From: an uncultured Clostridia bacterium
Lineage (GTDB): Bacteria > Bacillota > Clostridia > Christensenellales > Borkfalkiaceae
Assembly: GCA_944346885.1 (NCBI GenBank)
Contig: CALVMR010000005.1
Location: 30,515-94,514, forward strand
Direction: 5' to 3'
DNA: 64,000 bases
The notes under the pieces are model-generated. The model was not told the origin of the DNA. It was given only the letters and a program-made list of their open reading frames with translations, and ran no database searches. Below, in pieces: positions 49,346 to 58,048 of this stretch; the stretch's first letter is position 1; each line of letters starts with the position of its first letter. The position numbers were made by a program, and so were the translations under genes.

Positions 49346-50545
49346 CTATTCGTTGATGACGGCGATCTTCAACCCCTGCATGCTCAGGTTGGTTTTGAGC
49401 GCCTCGTTGATCTTATCCAGCGGGAAGGTATGCGTGATCAGCTCTCCCATCGGCAGCCCGATCCCCTTGGCGCGCTTCAAAAAGTCGAACGTGGTCGCAT
49501 AGTCTCGCAGGGTGTACACCCAAGAGCCCACCAGCGTGATCTCCTTGGCGCACAGGTCGAAGTGCGGGTTGATGGTCGCATCGCCGCCGTTGATGAAAAA
49601 TCCGAGCTCGCACAGCCCGCCGCCGTTGCGGATGAATTTGTAGATGTTGGAATGCGCCGCGGGCGAACCCGTGCACTGGAAGGCGAAATCGGCAAGGTGC
49701 CCGCCGAAGCTCGCCTCGACCGCGCCGGCAAGCGCCTCGATGCCCTTATAGTCTTTGAAGTTGACCGTTTCGGACGCGCCCATGCGCTTTGCAAATTCCA
49801 AGCGCTTGGGCTCGCCGTCTACGGCGGTGATGTGTTCGATGCCCATCGTGCGCAGCACGGCGATACAGATGAGCCCGATCGGCCCGCAGCCCTGCACCGC
49901 AACGCGGCTGTTGAAGCGCAAAATGCCCGTCGTTTTGGCGCGCTCCACCGCATGCACGAGCACCGCGCACGGCTCGATGAGCACGCGCGACGCAAGGTCC
50001 AAGTCGGAAACGTTGAACACCGTGCTCCCCTTGCGGATGAGGATATAATCGGCAAACCAGCCGTTGAAGCGCACCTCGTCGTCGGGCAAGAGCCCGTACA
50101 CGTCCGCCCCGCCCACGTTCTGCTTGTTCAGATCGAACATGGTGATCTCCGGGTTATCCTTGAAGATCATGCAGGTGACCACTTTGTCGCCGAGGCGCAG
50201 CGGCTTGCCCGCGCTGTCCGCCTTTACGTTTTTGCCCATCTTGACGATCTCGCCCGTGCCTTCGTGGCCGAGCACGACGGGGATGAGCCCGAACGGGTCG
50301 TTTTTAAATTCGTGCGCGTCGGTGCCGCACACGCCGCAGCCCTCCACTTTGACGAGGATATCGCCGTCGCCCACTTCGGGAAGAGGGTACTCCTGTATTT
50401 CAAAGCGCCCCTTTTCCACCAGCTTTGCCACGCGCGCCGTTTTGGGGATCTCCCGCGAAGAAGAGGCGCCGCGCGCGGGCACGGCTGTGCCCGTCATGCT
50501 CTCCAAAACCTTTTTTACGATCTCTTCGATGTTTTTGCTGTCCAT
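49346..50545 (-). CDS. Encapsulated zinc-type alcohol dehydrogenase
   Basis: 399 residues. Residues 1-18 (MDSKNIEEIVKKVLESM) form an amphipathic encapsulation helix, then a linker, then a medium-chain dehydrogenase: GCGVCGTDAHEF and LGHEGTGEIV give the catalytic zinc ligands, VAVQGCGPIGLICIAVL the NAD fold. The four-cysteine structural zinc loop of classical members is absent. It likely reduces lactaldehyde or propanal and regenerates NAD+. No iron-type PduQ alcohol dehydrogenase is present. Confidence 0.88.
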   Translation of the reverse strand: MDSKNIEEIVKKVLESMTGTAVPARGASSSREIPKTARVAKLVEKGRFEIQEYPLPEVGDGDILVKVEGCGVCGTDAHEFKNDPFGLIPVVLGHEGTGEIVKMGKNVKADSAGKPLRLGDKVVTCMIFKDNPEITMFDLNKQNVGGADVYGLLPDDEVRFNGWFADYILIRKGSTVFNVSDLDLASRVLIEPCAVLVHAVERAKTTGILRFNSRVAVQGCGPIGLICIAVLRTMGIEHITAVDGEPKRLEFAKRMGASETVNFKDYKGIEALAGAVEASFGGHLADFAFQCTGSPAAHSNIYKFIRNGGGLCELGFFINGGDATINPHFDLCAKEITLVGSWVYTLRDYATTFDFLKRAKGIGLPMGELITHTFPLDKINEALKTNLSMQGLKIAVINE

Positions 50546-50575
50546 TCTGTCTCCTTTTCCCGCAGCGGTCTGCGC

Positions 50576-51958
50576 TCAGCGGATGCACAGGCTGTCGCAC
50601 ATCACGCAGCGGCGGCGCTTGGTAAAGGTCGCGGCGCTGGTAAGCCCTTCGCCCGTGCGGCTGGCGATCGTAAACGTGCAAAACCCCTCTCCCCCGAACC
50701 CGATCGCCGAATACGACGGGCCGTTTTTGACGAGGATGGCGGTATCGATCGCCTTTGCGTATTTTGTGATGTTATCCACGTTTTTGGAATGGATGTGCGC
50801 GGAATGGCGGTTTCCGTGTTCCAGCCAGACCGCCTTTTCCACGGCGTCGTCAAAATCTTTGGCGCGCACCATGCCGAGGATAGGCATCATCAGCTCCTCG
50901 CGGATCAGCGGGTGCTCCTTTTCCCCTTCGAACACGATGCAGCGGATATCGTCGGAAACGTCGATGCCAACCATCGCCAAAAGCGCCTTGGCGCTCCTGC
51001 CCACGCATTTGCGGTTGAGCCCCTTGGGGGTAAGCACCGTGGAAACGAGCTTTTCCTGCACTTCCTTATTTGCGAGGTAGCAGCCCTGTTCCGCGAGCAT
51101 ATAGTGCATGAGTTCGTCGGCAATGCCATCTACGGCGACGATCTCCTTTTCGGCGATGCAGGGCAGATTGTTGTCGAACGTGCAGCCGTTCACGATATCG
51201 GCGGCGGCTTTGCGGATATCCGCCGTTTCGTCTACGAGCGCGGGCGGATTGCCCGCCCCCGCGCCGATCCCGCGCCTGCCCGAAGAGAGCACCGCCGTCA
51301 CAACGCCCGGCCCGCCCGTGGCGGCAATGAGCGAAATATCCTTGTGCGACATCAAGATCTTGCTGCTTTCCAACGTGGGCTTGACGAGAGAGCACGCCAC
51401 GTTTTCCGGCCCGCCCGCCTCAACGGACGCCTCGTTGACCAGTTTTACGGCAAAATTCGACGTTTTGATGGCGGCTGGGTGCGCGTTGAACACCACGGTA
51501 TTGCCGCCCGCGATCATGCCGATGCTGTTGCACAGCACCGTTTCGCTGGGGTTGGTGCAGGGGGTAATGGCGCCGATCACGCCGAACGGCCCCATCTCCA
51601 CAAGCGTCAGCCCGCGGTCTCCCGACCATGCGACGGTCGTGATATCCTCGGTGCTGGGCGTCTTTTCGGCGACCAGCCTGTTTTTAAGGATTTTGTGCCC
51701 GACGTTGCCCATGCCCGTCTCTTCCACCGCCATCCGCGCGAGCGTTTCGGCGTTTTCCAAGATCTTTTTGCGGATGCGGGAGATGATCTTTTCCCGCTGG
51801 TCCATCGAAAGAACGCGCAGCTGCGCCTGCGCCGTTTTGGCGGCGGCGATCGCCTCGTTCATATCCTCGAAGATGCCTTCCCCCGTTCCGCTTTGGCGGA
51901 TATTCAATTTTGCGACGACCTGTTTTACGATCTCGCCGATATCGCTTTCGTTAAGCAT
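50576..51958 (-). CDS. pduP: CoA-acylating propanal dehydrogenase
   Basis: 460 residues; start MLNESDIGEIVKQVVAKLN, an encapsulation helix, overlapping the upstream gene by 8 nt. The catalytic Cys267 sits in FDNNLPCIAEKE; the nucleotide region has ITPCTNPSETVLCN and ATGGPGVVTAVLSSG. It oxidises propanal to propanoyl-CoA inside the shell, supplying PduL. The C-terminal KRRRCVMCDSLCIR is cysteine-rich, as is common in the family. Confidence 0.94.
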   Translation of the reverse strand: MLNESDIGEIVKQVVAKLNIRQSGTGEGIFEDMNEAIAAAKTAQAQLRVLSMDQREKIISRIRKKILENAETLARMAVEETGMGNVGHKILKNRLVAEKTPSTEDITTVAWSGDRGLTLVEMGPFGVIGAITPCTNPSETVLCNSIGMIAGGNTVVFNAHPAAIKTSNFAVKLVNEASVEAGGPENVACSLVKPTLESSKILMSHKDISLIAATGGPGVVTAVLSSGRRGIGAGAGNPPALVDETADIRKAAADIVNGCTFDNNLPCIAEKEIVAVDGIADELMHYMLAEQGCYLANKEVQEKLVSTVLTPKGLNRKCVGRSAKALLAMVGIDVSDDIRCIVFEGEKEHPLIREELMMPILGMVRAKDFDDAVEKAVWLEHGNRHSAHIHSKNVDNITKYAKAIDTAILVKNGPSYSAIGFGGEGFCTFTIASRTGEGLTSAATFTKRRRCVMCDSLCIR

Positions 51959-52430
51959 TGCGGCAAATCTCCCAAAATTTCTGCCTTCCGTACGCGGCAA
52001 GTTCGGTATCCTGCGCGGCGCTGCCGCCGCTCACGCCCAACCCGCCGCAGATCTGCCCGTTCTCCCCTTCCAGCGGCTCTCCGCCGCCGAACACGACGAT
52101 CTTTCCGCCGTTCGTGAACTGGATCCCGTACAGCTCGCCGCCGGGCGCGGCAAGTTCCGCCAGCGCCGCCGTGGAGATCTTTAAAGCGGCGCAGGTGTAC
52201 GCTTTATTGAGCGCGATATCCCACGACGCGGCGTAAGCCCCCTCCTCCGCTTCGCAGAGCACGGGGTTGGCGTGCGCGTCGGATACGGCGATGACCGCCT
52301 TTACACCCATCTCGCGGGCGCGGCAGCGCACCGCTTTGGCAAGGGCGCGCGCCTGCCGCAAGGTCACGCTGCGGCAAAGCGCGCTTTGCACCGCCCGCCG
52401 CACCGCTTCTTCGACCTGCCTTGCGTCCAT
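51951..52430 (-). CDS. GlcG/HbpS (PduO C-terminal) domain protein
   Basis: 159 residues. VTLRQARALAKAVRCRAREM, VIAVSDAHANPVLCEA, AASWDIALNKAYTCAAL and QICGGLGVSGGSAAQDTELA are the marks of the haem-degrading/GlcG fold that also forms the C-terminus of PduO. In glycyl-radical microcompartments such stand-alone copies are frequent but their role is unsettled. It lies between fucA and pduP with tight spacing. Confidence 0.88.
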   Translation of the reverse strand: MDARQVEEAVRRAVQSALCRSVTLRQARALAKAVRCRAREMGVKAVIAVSDAHANPVLCEAEEGAYAASWDIALNKAYTCAALKISTAALAELAAPGGELYGIQFTNGGKIVVFGGGEPLEGENGQICGGLGVSGGSAAQDTELAAYGRQKFWEICRNA

Positions 52431-52431
52431 T

Positions 52432-53235
52432 TTAAAGGCCGAGTTCCTTCATCACCTTTTTGGTGATCTCCGCCACGAGGTCTCCCTCGGCGGAGGAAGC
52501 CGAAGCGCAGGCGCCGCACCGCCCGCCCGAATGGCAGTTGGGCTTGCCATCCTTGGCGTTGAGGCAGATATCGGCAGGGTGCTTGCCCTTCATGCCGAAC
52601 TTGCGGCGGATCTCGTACAGCCGCTCCACCTGCGAACGGGAGAGCTCCTTCGGCCCGCCGAGCTGCTTGGAAAGGAACAACAGCTGCGCGTAAAATTCCA
52701 CCGACTCCATCTTGTGGTAGGCGTTGAGCAGCGAATCGCCGTACGTCAACGCGCCGTGGTTTTCGAGCAGCACGGCGTCAAAATGCTGCAAATACTTGGA
52801 AACGGCGTTGGGGATCTCCTCGGTGGAGGGGGTGCCGTATTCCGCGATGGGCACGCAGCCGAGCGCGATGACCGCTTCGGGCATGATGGGCTGCGTAAGC
52901 GGGATGCCCGCGATGGCGAACGCCGTGGCGTACATGGGGTGCGCGTGCACGACCGAATTTACATCCGGGCGCTCTTTGTAAACGCGCATGTGCATCTTGA
53001 TCTCCGAAGAGGGCTTGAACCCCTTGTTCGCTTGCAGCACGTTGCCGTTTTCATCCACTTTGCAGATGTATTCGGGCGTCATGAACCCCTTGCTCACGCC
53101 CGTGGGCGTGCAGAGAAATTCGTGATCGCCGATCTTGACGGAAATGTTGCCGTCGTTGGATGCGACCATGCCGCGGTTGTAGATGCGTTTGCCGATGTCA
53201 CAGATCTCTTTTTTGATCTCGTATTCGTTGATCAT
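52432..53235 (-). CDS. fucA: Class II aldolase (L-fuculose/rhamnulose 1-phosphate type), encapsulated
   Basis: 267 residues from MINEYEIKKEI, AGGAGAG nine bases upstream. It splits a deoxy-ketose 1-phosphate into dihydroxyacetone phosphate and lactaldehyde. Zinc ligands are in NSVVHAHPMYATAFA and LLENHGALTYG; the phosphate site is SNDGNISVK. After the catalytic domain a Cys/Gly/Ser linker leads to EGDLVAEITKKVMKELGL, a C-terminal encapsulation helix typical of microcompartment aldolases. First gene after an internal promoter. Confidence 0.93.
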   Translation of the reverse strand: MINEYEIKKEICDIGKRIYNRGMVASNDGNISVKIGDHEFLCTPTGVSKGFMTPEYICKVDENGNVLQANKGFKPSSEIKMHMRVYKERPDVNSVVHAHPMYATAFAIAGIPLTQPIMPEAVIALGCVPIAEYGTPSTEEIPNAVSKYLQHFDAVLLENHGALTYGDSLLNAYHKMESVEFYAQLLFLSKQLGGPKELSRSQVERLYEIRRKFGMKGKHPADICLNAKDGKPNCHSGGRCGACASASSAEGDLVAEITKKVMKELGL

Positions 53236-53273
53236 GCTTTGCACTCTCCTGCATTTTTGATTTTTTCTGTTTC

Positions 53274-53340
53274 ATTATACAACACAATTCCACAAAAGTC
53301 AACACTTTATTTTGATTTTATTGGTTTATTTTTGTGGAAT
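53274..53340 (-). promoter_or_regulatory. Internal promoter for fucA with flanking inverted repeat
   Basis: Minus strand TTGACT (53302-53297), 17-nt spacer, TATAAT (53279-53274). Plus-strand ATTCCACAAAA (53287-53297, in the spacer) and TTTTGTGGAAT (53330-53340) form an inverted repeat whose arms are centred 43 bp apart, about four helical turns. Candidate target of the DeoR regulator. Confidence 0.7.
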
Positions 53341-53795
53341 CACGTTGTTTTTTGTTTTGTTTCGGCGGCTTCGCCCTGCAAATAGGCGGAAAGCTGCTCC
53401 ATCCCCTCCCCCGTGCGGGCGGAAACGGCAAAAATTTTTTTGCACCCCGCAAGGCGCAGCCATGCGGCGGCGCGTTCGGGGCGGGCGTTCGGCGCGTCCG
53501 TTTTGGTGACGATGCCGATCACTTCGCGGTTTACCATGCAGGTACAGCAGGGCGGAAAGAGCGAAAAGGGTTCGTTTGCCGCGCACAGCAGCCCCACGAG
53601 GTCCGCCTCGTACGCCCACAGCGCCAGCGCATAGCCGAGGCGCTTTGTTTCGGTGTACTCTCCGGGCGTATCGATGAGCGCGCCTATGCATTCCACCGTC
53701 TGCGTTTTGCGGTAGTGCTGCCGCTCCCCTTGCAGCGCCTGCGTCAGCGTCGTTTTCCCCGCGCCCGTGCGCCCCGCCAGCAAGATCCTGCGCAT
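53340..53795 (-). CDS. eutP: EutP/PduV-type small GTPase
   Basis: 151 residues starting RRILLAGRTGAGKTTLTQAL (P-loop), with DTPGEYTE (G3) and TKTDAPN and SARTGEG (G4/G5). EutP/PduV proteins associate with microcompartments and have been linked to their positioning or to acetate kinase-like activity. The start overlaps the PduU-like stop (TGATG). Confidence 0.88.
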   Translation of the reverse strand: MRRILLAGRTGAGKTTLTQALQGERQHYRKTQTVECIGALIDTPGEYTETKRLGYALALWAYEADLVGLLCAANEPFSLFPPCCTCMVNREVIGIVTKTDAPNARPERAAAWLRLAGCKKIFAVSARTGEGMEQLSAYLQGEAAETKQKTT

Positions 53796-54172
53796 CACGT
53801 TTTGGTAACGGGGCAGCAGACAAAGCCGAGCGTGCCGCGGGCATAGGAGACAAGCGCCTCCATCGCCGCCTCCGCCTGCGAAACGGTGCCCGTTACGATG
53901 AGAGTGCCGCTGAACCTATCCACAAACGCAAGCTCCACGCCCGCCGCCTTGATCGCCACGTCACCGAGGATGATCGCCGTTTCGGCGGGGCTGACGGTCA
54001 CGATGCCGAGCGCCGCGCTGCCGAGGTCCTCGGCGGGGTCCAGCCCCAATTTTTTATACAGCACCGGGTCGGGGTTGGCGATGATGTGCGCGAGCGTGAT
54101 CTGTTTGCCGGGAACGAGCTCCTGCACGATGCGCATTTTTGCGCCGTTTTGTTCAAATCCGCTTTGGTCCAT
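53795..54172 (-). CDS. pduU: PduU/EutS-type circularly permuted shell protein
   Basis: 125 residues. The N-terminal IVQELVPGKQITLAHIIANP forms the beta-barrel cap and hinge typical of PduU/EutS; the permuted BMC core follows (AALGIVTVSPAETAIILGDV, GTLIVTGTVSQAEAAMEAL). GGAG is 7 nt upstream. It lies between activase and GTPase. Confidence 0.9.
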   Translation of the reverse strand: MDQSGFEQNGAKMRIVQELVPGKQITLAHIIANPDPVLYKKLGLDPAEDLGSAALGIVTVSPAETAIILGDVAIKAAGVELAFVDRFSGTLIVTGTVSQAEAAMEALVSYARGTLGFVCCPVTKT

Positions 54173-54196
54173 GTTCTTTCTCCGTTTCCTGTTCGC

Positions 54197-54994
54197 TCAG
54201 CCGCCGATCTGCACATCCAGCCCGGACGCGCGGCGCGCCGCGGCGGCAAGGCGCTCCATCTGCGCGTTGTCGGGCGGAAGGATGTGCCTGCACTCGTATT
54301 CCCTGCCCAACCCCTCGTACTTATCCTGCCCCAGCCTGTGGTACGGGAGAAGGTGCAGTTTTTTAACGCCTTTTAAAGACGCGGCAAAGCGCGCGATGCC
54401 CTCGATCTCCCCTTCGGTGGCGTTGAAGGTAGGGACCACGGGCACGCGGACGATGAGTTCGCACAGCCCGCTTTCCGCCACCTTTTTGGCGTTTTCAAGC
54501 ATCAATTCGTTGCGCCTGCCCGTAAAGCGCTCGTGCTTGGCGGGGTCGGTGTGCTTGATATCCATCAGATAGGTATCCAGATAGGGCAAAACGCGCTCGA
54601 TCACCCTCCACTCGGCGCACGCCATGCTCTCCATCGCGGTGGTCAGCCCGCGCTCTTTGGCGCCGCGCAGCAGCGCCTCGCAAAAGGCGGGCTGGCAGAG
54701 GCTCTCCCCGCCCGAAAGGGTCATCCCGCCGCCGCTGCGGCGATAATAGGTGCGGTCGCGCTCCACCGTTTCCAACACTTCGCGCACGGTAACATCCTGC
54801 CCGATGACCTTGGGCTTCCCCTGCACGAGCATGGTTTGCACGGCGTACTCCTGCGATTCGGGGTTGCAGCACCACTTGCAGCGCAGCACGCAGCCCTTTA
54901 AAAAGACGATGGTGCGGATCCCCGCCCCGTCGTGAATGGAATAGCGCTGGATATCGAAGATCCTGCCGCGTTCGTCCAAATACTGTTCCGCCAT
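54197..54994 (-). CDS. Glycyl radical enzyme activase (radical SAM), compact form
   Basis: 265 residues. RYSIHDGAGIRTIVFLKGC leads into CVLRCKWCCNPE (CxxxCxxC cluster motif); MTLSGGES is the SAM-binding GGE region and TYLMDIKHTDPAKH follows. It generates the glycyl radical on the dehydratase encoded 2 nt upstream. Many activases of this group carry an inserted double 4Fe-4S ferredoxin domain after the first motif; here only about 40 residues with no cysteines are found there, so it resembles the PFL-activase form. Confidence 0.92.
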   Translation of the reverse strand: MAEQYLDERGRIFDIQRYSIHDGAGIRTIVFLKGCVLRCKWCCNPESQEYAVQTMLVQGKPKVIGQDVTVREVLETVERDRTYYRRSGGGMTLSGGESLCQPAFCEALLRGAKERGLTTAMESMACAEWRVIERVLPYLDTYLMDIKHTDPAKHERFTGRRNELMLENAKKVAESGLCELIVRVPVVPTFNATEGEIEGIARFAASLKGVKKLHLLPYHRLGQDKYEGLGREYECRHILPPDNAQMERLAAAARRASGLDVQIGG

Positions 54995-54996
54995 GG

Positions 54997-57507
54997 TCAG
55001 ATCCCCTGCTGTTCGGTGCGGTTGATGATGTCATCCTGCAAACTGCGGGAAAGAGTGGTAAAGAGCGCGCTGTACCCGGCGACGCGCACAACGAGGTGCT
55101 TGTAATTTTCGGGATGCTTTTGGGCGTCGAGCAGCGTTTCGCGGGAGACGACGTTAAACTGCATGTGGCTGCCCTTTTGGTCGAAATACGAACGGATGAG
55201 CGCCACAAAATTTTCCAGCCCGCGCCGCCCGCTGAGGGCGGAAGGGTGGAATTTTTGGTTGAACAGGGTGCCGTTCGACGCAATAAAATGATCGAGGCGG
55301 GAGACGGAATTTGCCGTCGCCGTCGGCCCGTGCGTATCCTTGCCCGCCGAGGGAGAAACGCCGTCTGCCACGGGCTTGCCCGCCAGCCTGCCGTCCGGCG
55401 TGGCGCCCGTCTGCGCGCCCAGCGGCACGTTTGCCGAAACGGGGTACAGCCCCGCTTGGAACTGCCCGCCGCGCGGGTTTTTATACTTTTCCAACGGGCG
55501 GGTGTAGGTGTACGCCACATCCCGCGCAAAGGCGTCTACTTCCTCTATGTCGTTGCCGTACTTGGGAACGGCGTCGATCATCGCCAGCAAGCCGTCGTAT
55601 GCGTCGGTAGGCGTAAGCAGCGCTTTGGCGGCGGAAGCGATCTCGCCCGCGTCCACCGTTTTGCCCGCCGCGCGCAGCTGTTTGGCGGTTTCGCCGAGCA
55701 GAAACGCAACTTGGTTTGCGGGCAGCCCCTTGCCGTAATTTTCGGCAAGGGCGCGGCGGTACTCCTCCATCGTCACCTTTTTCTGCTCGTATACGAGCGT
55801 TTTGATCGCGTACAGAGAATCCGCCATGTTGGCGACGCCGAAGCCCTGCGGCCCCGTAAAGTTGTAAACGGCGCCCCCCTCCTGCACCGATTTGCCGCGT
55901 TCGATGCAATCTTCGATCATGCCCGAAAGGAAGGGCAGCGGGCAGCGCTCGGCATGCGCCGTATCGATGGCGTTGTCCGCGTTCACCAACAGCGCGACGG
56001 CGTATTCCATCTGCCGCTTGTATGCGTCGTAAAATTCTTCAAAGGTCGCAAACTTCGTCACGTCGCCCGTGCGCAGACCGACCTGTTCGCCCCGATCCGT
56101 CCCGTTTGAAAAAACGAGTTCGAGCGGGCGGCACATGTTGAAGAACGCCGCGTCGTGCCAGCCCTCCGTTTTGCCCGCCTTCTGCGGTTCGACGCAGCCG
56201 ATGATGTTGTATTCGCGCGCGTCCTGCAAGGTCAGCCCGCGGCTCATGAGCGACGGGATGATCACCTCGTCGTTGTAATAGGCTGGCAGCCCGACGCCCG
56301 TGCGCGTGACCTCCGCCGCGTGAATGAGCAGCTCGTGCGGCGAACCGTTCCACACGCGGATGGAGAGAGAGGGCTGCGGCAGCATGACGTGCATGGACGC
56401 CGTAAGGCACATGTACGAAAGGTCGTTGGTCACATCCAGCCCCTCGGCATTCTGCCCGCCGACGATGAGGTTTTGGAACAGGCTGTACCCCGCAAAGCCC
56501 TCGGCGCTCGCCGCGTCGCGGCATTTGTTGAGGTCGTTGAGCTTGATCCAGAGGCAGTCGATAAGCTCCTGCGCAAATTCGCGGGTGATCCTGCCCGCCT
56601 CCAAATCGCTCTTATAATACGGATACATATATTGGTCGAAGCGGCCGGGCGAAATGGAATGCCCGCTCGATTCGATCTGCAACAGCTGCTGCACGAACCA
56701 GAAGGACTGGCACGCCTCCCAAAAGGTGCGCGCGCCGTGTTCGGGCACGCGGGCGCAGTTTTCGGCGATCTGCAACAGCTCGCCGCGGCGGGCGGCGTTC
56801 TTTTCCTTTGCCGCCTCCTCCTTTGCCAGCGCCGCATAGCGCCTTGCATAGACGCACGCCGCCTCGCAGGAGAGGATGACCGCCTGCAAAAAGCGGGAAC
56901 GGCGGGCATAGTCCGCATCCGACACGCTGCATGCTTCCAGCGCCTTTTTCGCCTTTTCGGCAATGCCCGCAAACCCGACGGCGAGCACCCAATCGTAATG
57001 CACGGTCACATGCCCCACGCCGTTGTAAAAGTAGTTTCCGGGCGTGAACAGGTCGTGCTTCATGGCACGGAGCGTTTCGGGCGCCATGTACGAAGTGGCA
57101 AGCTCGCTGGTCGTTTTCCCCTTCCAATACGCATCCGCTTCGGCGATCTCCCGCTTTGCCTCTTCCGAAATATAAAAGGGATCCGCCGCGCGCGTGGCTA
57201 CGGTATCGAACTCCGCTTCCAGCCATTCGTAGGAAAATTCGGGGTATGTTTGGCAGCCGCGCGGCGCAAGCGTCGTGCTGCCCACGACCAGCTCTTCGTC
57301 GCGGATGACGATGGGGAGGTTTTGCAAAATGTGCAAAAACGCCTTTGCGCGGCGCATGACGATCGGCTCGCTCTCCGTCTGCTTGTACGATTCGGTCAAA
57401 AGCCGCGCCCGCGCCGATTCGATCTCCGGCATTTTGCGGAACAAATTCTCTTTTAAACGATCGATCCTGTCGCTTTTTCGGATGGTCTCCGCATAAAACT
57501 TAGCCAT
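54997..57507 (-). CDS. Glycyl radical diol dehydratase
   Basis: 836 residues from MAKFYAETIRKSDRI with GGAGGGG six bases upstream (an ATG five codons earlier is possible). Thiyl Cys438 and Glu440 lie in NIIGCVEPQ; the glycyl radical Gly811 is in VVRVAGYSALFTTLSRSL near the C-terminus. Size and context (FucA, PduP, PduL) point to B12-independent 1,2-propanediol dehydratase rather than choline lyase or pyruvate formate-lyase. No N-terminal signal extension is evident. It is oxygen-sensitive, so the host is a strict anaerobe. Confidence 0.92.
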   Translation of the reverse strand: MAKFYAETIRKSDRIDRLKENLFRKMPEIESARARLLTESYKQTESEPIVMRRAKAFLHILQNLPIVIRDEELVVGSTTLAPRGCQTYPEFSYEWLEAEFDTVATRAADPFYISEEAKREIAEADAYWKGKTTSELATSYMAPETLRAMKHDLFTPGNYFYNGVGHVTVHYDWVLAVGFAGIAEKAKKALEACSVSDADYARRSRFLQAVILSCEAACVYARRYAALAKEEAAKEKNAARRGELLQIAENCARVPEHGARTFWEACQSFWFVQQLLQIESSGHSISPGRFDQYMYPYYKSDLEAGRITREFAQELIDCLWIKLNDLNKCRDAASAEGFAGYSLFQNLIVGGQNAEGLDVTNDLSYMCLTASMHVMLPQPSLSIRVWNGSPHELLIHAAEVTRTGVGLPAYYNDEVIIPSLMSRGLTLQDAREYNIIGCVEPQKAGKTEGWHDAAFFNMCRPLELVFSNGTDRGEQVGLRTGDVTKFATFEEFYDAYKRQMEYAVALLVNADNAIDTAHAERCPLPFLSGMIEDCIERGKSVQEGGAVYNFTGPQGFGVANMADSLYAIKTLVYEQKKVTMEEYRRALAENYGKGLPANQVAFLLGETAKQLRAAGKTVDAGEIASAAKALLTPTDAYDGLLAMIDAVPKYGNDIEEVDAFARDVAYTYTRPLEKYKNPRGGQFQAGLYPVSANVPLGAQTGATPDGRLAGKPVADGVSPSAGKDTHGPTATANSVSRLDHFIASNGTLFNQKFHPSALSGRRGLENFVALIRSYFDQKGSHMQFNVVSRETLLDAQKHPENYKHLVVRVAGYSALFTTLSRSLQDDIINRTEQQGI

Positions 57508-57540
57508 CGCCGTCCCCTCCATTTTTCTCCGTTCGGCAGG

Positions 57541-57569
57541 ATTATACCATGAAACAACAAAACTGTCAA
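57541..57569 (-). promoter_or_regulatory. Main promoter of the microcompartment operon
   Basis: Minus strand TTGACA (57569-57564), 17-nt spacer ending in TGG, TATAAT (57546-57541). CCACAAAAA (57592-57584) upstream matches half of the fucA operator. Confidence 0.8.
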
Positions 57570-57639
57570 CATAAATTCCGAATTTTTTGTGGTTTTTTAT
57601 AAAGTTTTTGTTGTGTTGTGTTGGTTTTGGGATGCGCAT

Positions 57640-58048
57640 CGCCGCGGCACGCGCTTTTTTTTCGCCGAAAAATCAGGCGCGGCAAACGATCCGCGCCCCG
57701 CCGCAAAAAGAGATGCCGCAACGAAAAAGACCGCTCAAAAACAGCCCCGACGAAAAAGGCTTCCCAAAAGACGGCAGCGCCGAAAAAAAACCGCAAAACA
57801 GCCCGAACGCGCCCACACCGAAAAAACCGCCAAAAGACAACCCCGATAAAAAAGACCGCCCGAAAGCACCCGCGCCGAAAAAACCGCAAAACAGCCCCGC
57901 AAGCCGATGGCTTGCGGGGCTATGCAAAAAAATCGCAACGCCGCTTTGCGGCACTCCTGCCGCTTCCGCTGTCTGTTCCGCCCGTTTTTAACAGGCGCAC
58001 CGTGTTCCTTCCGCTTTTCGGGCGCGCGGCGCGCTCTTTGGCGCGCTT
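57640..58048. other. Low-complexity A/C-rich intergenic array with terminator
   Basis: No gene. About 57690-57890 is a degenerate array of 12-20-nt units such as GAAAAAACCGCAAAACAGCCC. It ends at the spo0A-like terminator (57893-57921). Confidence 0.55.
57893..57921 (-). terminator. Terminator of the spo0A-like gene
   Basis: Stem AGCCCCGCAAGCC / GGCTTGCGGGGCT, loop GAT, followed on the minus strand by GTTTTGCGGTTTTTT. Confidence 0.8.
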
